Below, piece after piece: positions 8,973 through 17,463 of a DNA stretch of 64,000 bases. The notes beneath the pieces are model-generated. The model was not told the origin of the DNA, made no database searches, and saw nothing but the letters and a program-made list of their open reading frames with translations. Each line of letters begins with the position of its first letter. Position 1 is the first letter of the stretch. Source of the stretch: Mycetocola tolaasinivorans (GTDB taxonomy: Bacteria > Actinomycetota > Actinomycetes > Actinomycetales > Microbacteriaceae); assembly GCF_003667565.1 (NCBI RefSeq), contig NZ_RCUX01000001.1:62001-126000 (forward strand). Reading direction: 5' to 3'. Made by a program: the position numbers and the translations under genes.

Positions 8973-9482
8973 ATGTTCGGACTGAGCATCGAAAAGATCA
9001 TCCTGATCGCCGTTATTGCCGCGGTTGTTGTCGGGCCAGAGCGCCTTCCCGCCTACTCGCGCGGATTGAGCAGTGGAATCCGTAAGCTCAAGGCCTGGCT
9101 GGACTCCGGTAAGGAGCGCCTGGAAAGCGAGGTTGGTCAGGACATCGACTGGCGTCAGCTGAATCCGCGCCAGTATGACCCCCGCCGCATCATCAAGAAC
9201 GCCCTGATTCCGACGGCTTCGGAGGCGTCGGCCGCGCCGGTTCCTACCGCCTCGGCCGAGAAATCCTCTGCCGAGCCGGACAACCGCACCTATGCAACCC
9301 CCTCCAAGCCCCGTGTGGCTGGCCGTCCAACCGACTCCCGCAACACCCCGACCGGCACCGATACCAACGCGGCCCTCGCGGAGCACGAAACGGTTCAGCC
9401 TCCCGCAGCCGATGCCGGGAACCCCGCCAAATCCGACACCGTTTCGGTGCCGGAACAGGGGGTGACGAGCTCGAATGAGTAA
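8973..9482 (+). CDS. Sec-independent translocase TatA/TatB-family protein
   Basis: 169 aa, with a strong AAAGGAG site before the ATG. One N-terminal membrane helix (LSIEKIILIAVIAAVVVGPERLP) ends in the G-P-x-x-L-P hinge typical of TatB/TatA. An amphipathic helix follows (SSGIRKLKAWLDSGKERL), then a long, probably disordered Ala/Pro/Thr-rich tail. The E-K-I hinge region and tail length look more like TatB than TatA. It would work with the TatC encoded at 3793-4605. Its stop overlaps the start of the phosphatase gene (ATGA), fixing it within the polysaccharide operon. A separate general TatA is presumably elsewhere in the genome. Confidence 0.85.
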   Translation: MFGLSIEKIILIAVIAAVVVGPERLPAYSRGLSSGIRKLKAWLDSGKERLESEVGQDIDWRQLNPRQYDPRRIIKNALIPTASEASAAPVPTASAEKSSAEPDNRTYATPSKPRVAGRPTDSRNTPTGTDTNAALAEHETVQPPAADAGNPAKSDTVSVPEQGVTSSNE

Positions 9483-10050
9483 CCCGACACCCGCGCCGAA
9501 ACCGATTCGTCTGCTCACCGTGTGCTCGGCCAACATTGCCCGCTCTCCCTACCTGGAGCGTCGGCTCCAGCACGACCTGGACGCCGCGGCCCCGAGCACC
9601 TTTCTCGTGGACAGCGCCGGCACCCACTCCTTCGGCCCGCCGCGTCGTATGGCGAGCGGGACCCGCGAGCGCCTCGCTCGCGCGGGCATGAGCAGCGAGA
9701 ACTTTCGCTCCGCCGTCATCTCCGCCACCCACGTGCGCGATGTAGACCTCGTTATCACCATGACCGAGCAGCACCGCCGCGATGTCCTTGCCGAGTATCC
9801 CTCGGTATTCGATCGCATCTTCACCGTTGGTGAAATGGAAATCATTGCCGCCCAGGCTCCCACGGGAGCCTCCGCCCGCGCGAAGATCTCCGCCGCCCAG
9901 ACGATGCGACCGGCCATCCGTGGTCGGCACACCCTCCTCGATGTTGATGACCCCTACGGTCACGGCGACGCCGAGTTCGATGCCATGGCCCGCCGGCTCG
10001 ATGCCGCCTCAGCCCTCATCACCGCGTGGATCACGAGTCCCACCGGATGA
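9475..10050 (+). CDS. Low-molecular-weight protein-tyrosine-phosphatase-like protein
   Basis: 191 aa. The catalytic P-loop is VCSANIARSP, a C-x5-R-S motif with nucleophile Cys17 and Arg23; the second cysteine common in this family is alanine. DLVITMTEQHRRDV and the C-terminal DDPYG acid motif complete the family pattern. Wzb-type phosphatases of this class sit in capsule and exopolysaccharide operons and dephosphorylate tyrosine kinases or the initiating transferase. No BY-kinase gene is in the window; the HprK-like kinase upstream is the only visible kinase. The start overlaps the tatB-like stop. An 80-base gap with a good ribosome site follows before the sugar transferase. Confidence 0.82.
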   Translation: MSNPTPAPKPIRLLTVCSANIARSPYLERRLQHDLDAAAPSTFLVDSAGTHSFGPPRRMASGTRERLARAGMSSENFRSAVISATHVRDVDLVITMTEQHRRDVLAEYPSVFDRIFTVGEMEIIAAQAPTGASARAKISAAQTMRPAIRGRHTLLDVDDPYGHGDAEFDAMARRLDAASALITAWITSPTG

Positions 10051-10129
10051 GCTCCGCCTACCCAACACTCGACGTCCTTCGCGCGATCCGCGCCGTCCAT
10101 CCCGATTTTATGAAAGTGAGGAGTGCCCG

Positions 10130-11584
10130 ATGATCGAAACCCTGGCCCCCTCAACGGCGCGTGCAACCCCGTTTGAGCGTCGCTCGATTGGTTCTCGCTA
10201 CTTCGGCCTGCTGTGCGTACTCGATGCCGGCGTGCTGTTTGGTGCCGCGTTTCTCTCACAGTGGCTGCGCTTCGGCGACGAAAAGCACGTATTCGCGCTG
10301 GGCGGTGGACTCGTCAACTACACCGTGTTCTCGATCGTGCTGTCGGCGGTGTGGATCCTGCTGATCCTCGCCATCACCATCGGTAGCTCGCGGAGGCACG
10401 CTCACGAGCCGCTGCAGCCGTTTGCCGACGTCATGACCGCGACCCTCTTCCTGGTGGCCGGCTACGCGGTTTTCGCGACGGCCACCCAGACCGAAGTCTC
10501 CCGCGGCTACCTGTTTATTGCGGTGCCCGCGGGCACCCTGGGTCTCCTAATCACTCGCTATATTGCGCTCCGTCGGCCACAAAAAGCGGTGCCGACGATG
10601 CTGATCGGAACCGAGGACGAGCTCCGGGGTATCCATGAGCGCCTCGACCGGGGCAACGAGCCGGTTCGGGTGCGCGAAGAAATTGTGCTCCACGCCGACC
10701 GGGTCTCCGCGCAGGGAGAAACCATTCTTGCCGATGACACCGTGCTCTCCGAGGGAGACCTGCGTAAGCGGGTAATGGCCGCAAACGTGGATGCGGTTGT
10801 CATCGCTACCCGCAGCGTTCACGAGGGTGATACCTTCCTCGAAACCATCAACTGGTCGCTGTACGGCAGCCCGGTTGAGGTCATCGTGATGCCCCAGCTG
10901 GGGCGCGTTCCCCTCTCCCGGTTGAGCGTGGTGCCCTACGGCGACAGCGTGACCGGTGTGATTCGCGCCACCCGCTATCAGGGTGCCCCCTTCCTGATCA
11001 AACGGCTGGTGGACATCCTGCTCTCCGGGCTCGCTCTCGTTGTGCTCTCCCCGGTTCTGCTGGTCGTGTCGATCATGGTGCGGGTCACGAGTTCCGGGCC
11101 GGTGATCTTCCGGCAGGAACGCGTTGGCCGTCACGGCAAGACCTTCACGATCCTGAAGTTCCGCACGATGATCAGCAACGCCGAGGAGATGCTTGAGGAG
11201 CTTGCGGCGAGCAACGAATCCGATGGTCCGCTCTTTAAGATGCGCGACGATCCCCGGGTCACCTCGATCGGCGGGTTCCTGCGCAAGTGGTCGCTGGACG
11301 AGCTGCCCCAGCTCATCAACGTCCTTCGCGGGGACATGAGCCTCGTCGGGCCGCGTCCCGCCCTCCCCACCGAGGTTGAGCAGTACGACGTCGCGGCCAA
11401 GCGCCGCCTGCTCGCGGTGCCCGGCATCACCGGGCCCTGGCAGATCAGCGGGCGTTCGGATCTCACCTGGCAGCAGGGCCTGTCCATTGATCTCTTTTAC
11501 ATCGACAACTGGTCGTTGGCGCTTGATTGTCGAATCATTGCGCTCACCTTCGTTGTCGTCCTGGCACGGAAGGGTGCGTACTAG
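10130..11584 (+). CDS. Polyprenyl-phosphate hexose-1-phosphate transferase (glycan initiation)
   Basis: 484 aa from the ATG at 10130, preceded by AAAGTGAGGAG. Four N-terminal membrane helices and a nucleotide-binding-like middle region are followed by a bacterial sugar transferase domain from about residue 285: a fifth helix, then IFRQERVGRHGKTFTILKFR, RKWSLDELPQLINVLRG, and SLVGPRPALPTEVEQY. These are the signature blocks of WbaP/EpsE/CpsE enzymes. They move a sugar-1-phosphate from a nucleotide sugar to undecaprenyl phosphate at the inner membrane face, the first step of the repeat unit. A longer upstream frame to 9782 overlaps the phosphatase and is not used. Confidence 0.92.
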   Translation: MIETLAPSTARATPFERRSIGSRYFGLLCVLDAGVLFGAAFLSQWLRFGDEKHVFALGGGLVNYTVFSIVLSAVWILLILAITIGSSRRHAHEPLQPFADVMTATLFLVAGYAVFATATQTEVSRGYLFIAVPAGTLGLLITRYIALRRPQKAVPTMLIGTEDELRGIHERLDRGNEPVRVREEIVLHADRVSAQGETILADDTVLSEGDLRKRVMAANVDAVVIATRSVHEGDTFLETINWSLYGSPVEVIVMPQLGRVPLSRLSVVPYGDSVTGVIRATRYQGAPFLIKRLVDILLSGLALVVLSPVLLVVSIMVRVTSSGPVIFRQERVGRHGKTFTILKFRTMISNAEEMLEELAASNESDGPLFKMRDDPRVTSIGGFLRKWSLDELPQLINVLRGDMSLVGPRPALPTEVEQYDVAAKRRLLAVPGITGPWQISGRSDLTWQQGLSIDLFYIDNWSLALDCRIIALTFVVVLARKGAY

Positions 11585-11586
11585 TC

Positions 11587-12360
11587 ATGTCTACGATTCA
11601 AATGTCCTTTGTGGAAAACCGCAGTCTTCTCGGCGGACACGAGCTGTTCTCCGGCGGCACGGACGACCTCCTCGAGGAACTCGATGAGATGGTCCGTGAG
11701 AACCGCCGCCACCTCGTCATCACCCCCAACGTTGACCAGGCGCTGCTGCTCTCGCGCGATGACAGCCTGCAGTACGTCTTTGAGCGCGCGAGTATGCGCC
11801 TGATTGACGGGTTCCCGCTGATGGCGCTGGCACGGTTCCTCGGCGATGGCGAGGCACAGCGTCACACCGGTGCCGACCTGCTGGAAATTACCGCTGCCGA
11901 GTCCGTTCGCCGCGGATGGCGGATCGCGATCACCGGCGGTGCCGAATCAACCACGGCTGCCGCGGCACGAAACCTCGCGGCCCAGTACCCGGGCGCCGAG
12001 ATCGTTGCCGTTCCGTTCCCGCAGATCGGTGAGGACGTCCACAGCGCTGAGTCCGCTCAGGTGGTGAGCGCGCTCGCCGAGTTTGAACCGGACCTGGTGT
12101 TCCTGTGCCTTGGTTTCCCGAAGCAGGAGCGGTGGTACCTGACCTGGGAGGACGCCCTACCCCCGGCCGTCTACATCGGGTCCGGTGCCGCCGTGGAGTT
12201 TGCCGCGGGCTCGCGCGTTCGCGCACCCCAGCTGGTGCAGCGTGCCGGGCTGGAGTGGATGTGGCGACTCCTGCAGGAGCCGGGCCGATTGGCCCACCGC
12301 TACCTGATTCGTGGACCGCGTTTCCTCGGATTGCTGCTGCGTTCGCTGCGGATGCGGTAG
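11587..12360 (+). CDS. WecG/TagA/CpsF-family glycosyltransferase
   Basis: 257 aa from ATG 11587, two bases after the previous stop. It has the family hallmarks: ITPNVDQALLLSRD (N-D in place of the usual TxNxD), MRLIDGFPLMALARFLG with the D-G-x-P motif, AITGGAE, and LVFLCLGFPKQERW. The enzyme family (GT26) transfers UDP-ManNAc or a glucosyl-type residue onto an undecaprenyl-linked primer. It probably adds the second sugar after the initiating transferase encoded just upstream. The C-terminus is a basic amphipathic stretch (RGPRFLGLLLRSLRMR), which often serves for membrane association. Confidence 0.9.
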   Translation: MSTIQMSFVENRSLLGGHELFSGGTDDLLEELDEMVRENRRHLVITPNVDQALLLSRDDSLQYVFERASMRLIDGFPLMALARFLGDGEAQRHTGADLLEITAAESVRRGWRIAITGGAESTTAAAARNLAAQYPGAEIVAVPFPQIGEDVHSAESAQVVSALAEFEPDLVFLCLGFPKQERWYLTWEDALPPAVYIGSGAAVEFAAGSRVRAPQLVQRAGLEWMWRLLQEPGRLAHRYLIRGPRFLGLLLRSLRMR

Positions 12361-12395
12361 TGTCCGACCATGTACTCTGCGCAGAGGATTAGATC

Positions 12396-14870
12396 ATGCT
12401 GAGGCACGACACCTGGGTGGCCGGTGCCACCACGAACGGATTTGTCCTGGACGACATCGTCTCCGAGTCGTTTGGACACCTTCGAGACGGCCGAAGCGTG
12501 CGCCTCGTTGGCGATGCCGGATCCGGCCGTAGCTCGGTGCTCGAAAAGTGCATCGAGCTCGTCGAGGCCACCGGCCGCGAGGTTCTGGTTGCGCGCGGAG
12601 AACCCGCGGCCCAGCTCGAGCCGGGGTATGGTCTGCAGCAGCTGGGGCTCACCGTAGCCGGCCGCACCCCAAATGCGCTGGTCGACATGTTCTCGCGTGA
12701 GCTCTCCTCCTCGGGGCCGACGGTCATCGCCATTGATGACGCGGCATACCTCGACACGCTCTCGCTCCGGGTCATCGAGACGGTGCGGATGCGCACCGGG
12801 ATTCCGCTGATTCGAGTCGAGCGTGGGCACGATGCTGCGCGGACCGGTTTTCGGCCGTACTGGCCGGAGGCCGAGGTGAGCATTCCCACGCTGCGCCTGG
12901 ATCAGGTGGGGCTCGTGGTTGCCGCAATCCTGCACGGCCCGGTCGAGCTCAGTACGATCACCCGGGTCCTGACCGTGTCGGGTGGTAACCCCCGCTTTAT
13001 CCGCGCGATCATGGATCTGGCCCAGCGTCGAGGCACGGTTCGCCTGCAGAACGGCCGCTGGAGCGGACAGCTTCCCCTCTTCGATAACGAGCTGGCTCAC
13101 CTGGTTGAAGCCCACGTCGGGCACGAACCCCAGGTGCGCTCGGCCCTGCGCTGGCTCGCGGCCCACGGCCCGCTGCCCGCCCCCGAGGCTGAGCGCGAGC
13201 TCGGGTTTGAAATCATTGAGGATCTGCGCGGACGCGGGTACCTGGTGGATCTTCCCTCGGATCATGACACCTCGGAGATTCACGTCTGGCCCCCGCTCGT
13301 GCAGCAGCTGTTCTCTCCCTCTCACGCGCCGATCAGCGACGTGGTGGACGGGCAGCTTGTGAACGTTCAGGAGTCCTCGCGTGAGGCCGAACTCGTCACC
13401 GCGGACGCCGCGCTTTCGCGTCACTTCGAATTCCTCAGCGCGAGCCGGATGGCCAAGAGCTATGCAATCTGGCGGCAGTCGCCGACGGCGCGCAGCGCGG
13501 TGCTCTACCTCAGTGACGCGATGGCACACGCGTCCGAAAATGCCCGGGTGGAGACCGTGCTCGCCCACACCCGGATGGCGGATTCAAACCAGGTACACGC
13601 ATCCCTGCTTCGTGCCATGGCCTATCAGTGGTGGACCATTGATCGCGGGCGGCAGGATCGTGCGGACGCCCTTCGGGCGGAAAGCGACGACGCGGCTCTC
13701 GACGCCGTCTTCCTCGTCACCCGCGCGTTCCGCGGCTGCATGCCAACGGAGCAGGAGACCGCGATGCTCTGGGACAACGCCGTTGAACCCAGTGGAGTGG
13801 TTGCGACCTGCCTCGCGATCCTGCGCATCTTTGAGGCGGATCTGCCGGGCGCGCGCGACGCGATTCGCGTTGGGCGAGATTCCACGCTCATTCAGCTGTG
13901 GGGCAAGCACATCGAGTTGTTGATGCGCATGCTGGGTCCGGAGGCCCCGAGCCTTCGAGAGACGGTCGACCGGGCACGCGACGAGGCGGTGGCTGATCTC
14001 TCGCGCGAGGGGTACGCGATCTTCTCGTATATCGTGGCGCTCGATCTTGAACTGCGCGGCCACACCCGTGAGCAGCGCTCGGTGCTGAGCTCGGTCGCGG
14101 CAATGGGCCGCCCGGGCCGTCTGGGACGCTACTTCTTTGACGCCTCAATGACAATGCTGAAGCGCAACACGATCACCGATGATTTCCGCGCCGGCGTGCG
14201 CATGCCGATCGAGGGTGCCCGGGAGATTCTGGCTGGACCGCTGCCCTGGGTGGGGAACCGCTGGGAGGCGCTCGGCATCTTTGTGGGTGAAACCCCGGAG
14301 GAAGCGGATACCCGGATTGCGGCGGATATTGATCGCCTCATGCAGGGACGCTCGTATCTTTCCGCGACCCACATCGCCGCATACGGAACGGCCCTGCTGG
14401 GGCGTGGCGAGTGCAGCTCGCTGCTGTCTCAGCTCTGTCGAGAACACCCGGTGCTGCGCTACGCGCTGATCGGTTCGTTCGCCACCGCACTCGATGCCGG
14501 GCCGATCGCCGTGGCGAGCTGGGTCGAGGAGCACCCGAGTTTCGAGGGGGAGTACCTGGTGGAGCGGGCGCTTGCGACCTACCTCAAGACAAACCCCGAC
14601 CGCTTGGACTCCGCCGAGCTCGATCGCCTCGGTCGCCTGGTGGCGGCGCGCACGATCATCCGCAAGCAGGAACGGGTTGTGCTGGCCTCGCTCACCGGCC
14701 GCGAACGCGAGATCGCTCGTTTGGCGGGTTCGCTCAGCAACCAGGAAATTGCCGATCGACTGCGGTTGAGCCAGCGCACGGTTGAGAACTATATCTCTCA
14801 GGCGCTGCGAAAGACCGGCTGCAAGAACCGCGTGGAGCTGTCCGAAGCGGTTTTGCTGAGCGGGCACTAG
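12396..14870 (+). CDS. Second large LuxR-family ATPase regulator
   Basis: 824 aa. The N-terminal NTPase region has GDAGSGRSS (residues 39-47), a Walker A in which the conserved lysine is arginine, and TVIAIDDAAYLD as Walker B (about 109-120). A helical middle region leads to a C-terminal LuxR helix-turn-helix (residues 766-824; LTGREREIARLAGSLSNQEIA, SQRTVENYI). It starts 35 bases after the WecG-like gene and reads the same way, so it may be the last gene of the operon or have its own promoter. Together with the 6365-8941 protein it gives the locus two similar but diverged activators. Substitution of the P-loop lysine may mean altered ATP use. Confidence 0.82.
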   Translation: MLRHDTWVAGATTNGFVLDDIVSESFGHLRDGRSVRLVGDAGSGRSSVLEKCIELVEATGREVLVARGEPAAQLEPGYGLQQLGLTVAGRTPNALVDMFSRELSSSGPTVIAIDDAAYLDTLSLRVIETVRMRTGIPLIRVERGHDAARTGFRPYWPEAEVSIPTLRLDQVGLVVAAILHGPVELSTITRVLTVSGGNPRFIRAIMDLAQRRGTVRLQNGRWSGQLPLFDNELAHLVEAHVGHEPQVRSALRWLAAHGPLPAPEAERELGFEIIEDLRGRGYLVDLPSDHDTSEIHVWPPLVQQLFSPSHAPISDVVDGQLVNVQESSREAELVTADAALSRHFEFLSASRMAKSYAIWRQSPTARSAVLYLSDAMAHASENARVETVLAHTRMADSNQVHASLLRAMAYQWWTIDRGRQDRADALRAESDDAALDAVFLVTRAFRGCMPTEQETAMLWDNAVEPSGVVATCLAILRIFEADLPGARDAIRVGRDSTLIQLWGKHIELLMRMLGPEAPSLRETVDRARDEAVADLSREGYAIFSYIVALDLELRGHTREQRSVLSSVAAMGRPGRLGRYFFDASMTMLKRNTITDDFRAGVRMPIEGAREILAGPLPWVGNRWEALGIFVGETPEEADTRIAADIDRLMQGRSYLSATHIAAYGTALLGRGECSSLLSQLCREHPVLRYALIGSFATALDAGPIAVASWVEEHPSFEGEYLVERALATYLKTNPDRLDSAELDRLGRLVAARTIIRKQERVVLASLTGREREIARLAGSLSNQEIADRLRLSQRTVENYISQALRKTGCKNRVELSEAVLLSGH

Positions 14871-15142
14871 TAGCACGCGCGGGTGCCTACCGCTCGTTTT
14901 TGATGCGGTATTTGCAATCGAGGAGCGGTTCGTGTGCGTCGTCGCCGCGACCCCTCCGTGACCCGTGGCCATACCGGCGTTTTGGATCACGGATTAGGCG
15001 GTAATTACGCACGACTTTTTTCGTGCTCCACATGGTTTTGTGAACCTCACGCACAGATGAGGTTGTTTCACGCACAGGCGGGTTTTTGCCTGGATATCTT
15101 CATGCTCTGGTCGAACGGCCTCCGCATGAAAGGTGAAACACC
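14871..15142. promoter_or_regulatory. 272-base gene-free region upstream of the sigma factor gene
   Basis: No coding frame is supported. The stretch is AT-richer than its neighbours between about 14990 and 15110, with T runs (CTTTTTTCGTG) and a repeated ACGCACA/ACGCACG word at 15007, 15048 and 15070. It must contain the promoter of the sigma-factor gene. The ribosome site AAAGGTG precedes the GTG at 15143. I saw no clear terminator for the upstream regulator gene. Confidence 0.45.
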
Positions 15143-15832
15143 GTGTCAATTGCAACCCTCACACCTTCAACACCGTCTCTCGTCAGCACCGCCTCCGAGG
15201 TGTGCGACATGTGGGTGCAGCATGCATCCGCAGCCCGAGCGTTCGCACTGAGCGTGACCCACCGATTTGATCCCGATGACCTCGTGAGCGAGGCCTTCAC
15301 CCGGATCCTTCAGCGCGTGAACAACGGCCACCCCGTAACGCGCGCATTCAAGTCCTACCTGTACACCACGATTCGCAACATTGCGATCGACTGGTCGCGG
15401 GTGGATCGCGAGATCGCGACCGACACCGTCCCCGAGATCGCGGATATCCGCACGCCGGAACACATCGTGGCCTCCCTCGAACCCAACGCCGTGGTGGTGG
15501 AGGCGTTTGTGATGCTGCCCGAGCGTTCGAAGGACGCCCTCTGGCTCACCGCCGTCGAGCGGATGAAGCCGAAGGAGGTCGCGAACCTGATGGGTGTCTC
15601 TCCCGGTGCCGTCGCGCAGATGACGTTCCGCGCTCGCGGACAGTTGCGGACACAGTGGCTGGGAGTTCAGATCCGTAAGGGGCAGACGAGCGCCGATTGC
15701 GCCGAGGCCCTCTACGCCTGGGATAGCGGTAAGTCGGACCAGACCGTAACGTGGGAGAGCCACATCGACGTCTGTGTAAACTGCGCAGACCTGCTCGCCC
15801 AGTTCAAGGTGCTTCCCAAGACCCGTAGCTAG
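15143..15832 (+). CDS. ECF-like sigma factor with C-terminal zinc-finger (HxxxCxxC) tail
   Basis: 229 aa, GTG start. Region sigma2 is visible as THRFDPDDLVSEAFTRILQR and FKSYLYTTIRNIAIDW. Region sigma4 follows as MLPERSKDALWLTAVERMKPKEVANLMGVSPGAVAQMTFRARGQL, a helix-turn-helix for the -35 element. The last ~50 residues contain DCAEALYAWDSG and HIDVCVNCADLL, the H-x3-C-x2-C pattern of zinc-binding anti-sigma domains, here on the sigma factor itself. No separate anti-sigma gene is adjacent. The tail may therefore provide built-in, possibly redox- or metal-sensitive control; that is inference. It reads away from the polysaccharide genes and may or may not regulate them. Confidence 0.82.
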   Translation: MSIATLTPSTPSLVSTASEVCDMWVQHASAARAFALSVTHRFDPDDLVSEAFTRILQRVNNGHPVTRAFKSYLYTTIRNIAIDWSRVDREIATDTVPEIADIRTPEHIVASLEPNAVVVEAFVMLPERSKDALWLTAVERMKPKEVANLMGVSPGAVAQMTFRARGQLRTQWLGVQIRKGQTSADCAEALYAWDSGKSDQTVTWESHIDVCVNCADLLAQFKVLPKTRS

Positions 15833-15935
15833 TCGCCGTTTGCCGAGCACGTCATGGCGGGCCGTAGCGTACGCGTAACCGGTGATTTCGGGAGCGGCAG
15901 GAGCGTGCGGCGCTGGTTGGTAACGACTCGGCAGC

Positions 15936-16484
15936 CTAGAACAGCCGGGACGCGCGGGCGTCCTCGCCCTCCTCGAGCTCAAGGAGCGCGGCCTTGCGCG
16001 CCACACCACCCGCGAAGCCGGTCAGGGAACCTCCCGCACCGACCACCCGATGACAGGGCACCACGATGCTCAGCGGATTGCGTCCCACCGCGCCGCCCAC
16101 GGCCTGAGCGGCACCGGGCTGGCCGAGTTCGGCCGCGATCTCGCCGTAGCTGATCGTGTGTCCGCGCGAGATCTCACGGAGGCGAGCCCAGACGCGCTGC
16201 GCAAACTCCTCGCCGTCGGGATCTAGGAGGAGATCAAAACGATCGCGCTCACCGGCGAAGTACTCGCCGAGCTGAGCCCGGGTACGAGCGAGCACCGGCA
16301 CCGCGTCCGCACTCACGCGTTCGCCGAGGGTCGCATCCGCGGGGCGGCGAGCATGCTGCGCAAAATAGATCGCGACCAGGGCATCACCGCGCGCTACGAG
16401 GGTGAGGTCGTCCAGCGGGGAGGGAATCACCGCAAATACGAGCGGATGGGCATCCTGGAGGGACCGCTTGGGATCGATGGACAC
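15936..16484 (-). CDS. ogt: Methylated-DNA--protein-cysteine methyltransferase
   Basis: 182 aa from a GTG at 16484, with GGAG six bases upstream and inside the intergenic gap to lexA. The catalytic block IVVPCHRVVGAGGSLTGF places the acceptor cysteine at residue 144. The DNA-binding helix region is TISYGEIAAELGQPGAAQAVG, and a conserved NPLSIVVPCHR approach is present. The enzyme removes alkyl groups from O6-alkylguanine by irreversible transfer to the cysteine. It lies 28 bases downstream of lexA on the same strand and could be cotranscribed with it, linking it to the SOS response. The gene ends convergent with the sigma-factor gene. Confidence 0.92.
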   Translation of the reverse strand: MSIDPKRSLQDAHPLVFAVIPSPLDDLTLVARGDALVAIYFAQHARRPADATLGERVSADAVPVLARTRAQLGEYFAGERDRFDLLLDPDGEEFAQRVWARLREISRGHTISYGEIAAELGQPGAAQAVGGAVGRNPLSIVVPCHRVVGAGGSLTGFAGGVARKAALLELEEGEDARASRLF

Positions 16485-16512
16485 GGGTTCTCCGCTCTGT
16501 ACCTTCGGCCGG

Positions 16513-17217
16513 TTAGACGGCGCGCAGTACCGCGACGATCTTGCCCAGTACCTCGGCGTGGTCGCCCAGGATGGGTTCGAAGTTTGAGTTCCGCGGCAGG
16601 AGCCAGGTGTGGCCATCGCGCTGCCGGAAAACCTTGACGGTGGCTTCCTCATCGAGCATCGCGGCCACAATGTCGCCGTTTTCGGCACTGTGCTGCTGGC
16701 GCACCACGACCCAGTCGCCGTCGCAGATCGCGGCGTCGATCATCGAGTCGCCCTGTACCTTCAGCATGAAGAGATCACCCTTGCCCACGAGCTGACGCGG
16801 CAGCGGGAAGACCTCCTCGACCTGCTGCTCGGCGGTGATCGGTGAACCGGCCGCGATGCGCCCCACCAGGGGAACCATCGCCGCGTCACCGACCGGGGGA
16901 GTCGCGGCCTCAAACGTGGCCGAGGATACCGTGGTACCCGGGAGATCGATCAGGATTTCCAGGGCGCGCGGACGGTTCGGGTCGCGTCGGAGGTAACCGC
17001 TGAGCTCGAGCTGGTTGAGCTGGTGCGTAACACTCGACAGCGAGGCGAGGCCCACGGCGTCGCCGATCTCACGCATGCTCGGCGGGTATCCGCGATCGGA
17101 CACCGAGCGAGAGATGTATTCGAGAATCGAACGCTGCTTATCGCTCAGACTCTTGCGCCGCCGGGTGCCGGTTTTGGGCGCGTTTGCGGCGTCTGTGTTC
17201 GGCTTCTTGGCGACCAT
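16513..17217 (-). CDS. lexA: SOS repressor LexA
   Basis: 234 aa from the ATG at 17217; the frame is open further upstream but that part overlaps the operator region. N-terminal winged helix: [24 protein letters not shown] ... [16 protein letters not shown]. Cleavage site Ala123-Gly124 (GRIAAGSP), catalytic Ser158 (VQGDSMIDA) and Lys195 (EATVKVF) are all present, so it should autocleave on RecA filaments. It faces the LysM gene across an intergenic region with SOS-box candidates, so it probably represses both itself and that gene, as in Corynebacterium and Mycobacterium. Confidence 0.97.
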   Translation of the reverse strand: MVAKKPNTDAANAPKTGTRRRKSLSDKQRSILEYISRSVSDRGYPPSMREIGDAVGLASLSSVTHQLNQLELSGYLRRDPNRPRALEILIDLPGTTVSSATFEAATPPVGDAAMVPLVGRIAAGSPITAEQQVEEVFPLPRQLVGKGDLFMLKVQGDSMIDAAICDGDWVVVRQQHSAENGDIVAAMLDEEATVKVFRQRDGHTWLLPRNSNFEPILGDHAEVLGKIVAVLRAV

Positions 17218-17356
17218 GTTTTCCCGTCCTGACGGCCCTTTTGAGCCAGTGTCGGTGGTTGTTGGTTGAGTAATCCCAACAGTCGAAACTGTATCCAGCA
17301 CTCGAACAGAAAACAAACACTTCTTCGAGTGTGTCGCGAAAAAATGTTGAAAATAT

Positions 17357-17400
17357 TCGAAAACCGGCTTGAGGTTTCGATTATTCGAAGTTATATTCGA
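17357..17400. promoter_or_regulatory. Candidate LexA operators (SOS boxes) between lexA and the LysM gene
   Basis: The actinobacterial consensus is TCGAAC-N4-GTTCGA. At 17385-17400 the sequence is TCGAAG-TTAT-ATTCGA, matching 10 of 12 consensus bases. At 17357-17372 it is TCGAAA-ACCG-GCTTGA, matching 9 of 12. Half-sites also occur around 17283, 17312 and 17417. The two boxes lie in the divergent gap 17218-17463, 64-107 bases in front of the LysM start, so one or both may control both genes. Confidence 0.75.
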
Positions 17401-17463
17401 AACAGATGTTCTAATTCGAACGTTACCCCCCACTGATCATCACCGGAAAGAGAGAGGCAAATC

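Noticed and set aside
4857..10050. Lasso-peptide or other RiPP biosynthetic cluster because of the PqqD and kinase genes
   Set aside because: No precursor, cyclase, leader peptidase or radical SAM gene is present; neighbours are glycan and Tat genes.
9782..10129. Longer N-terminus for the sugar transferase
   Set aside because: It would overlap the phosphatase gene for 270 bases; the ATG at 10130 has a good ribosome site and starts at the normal place.
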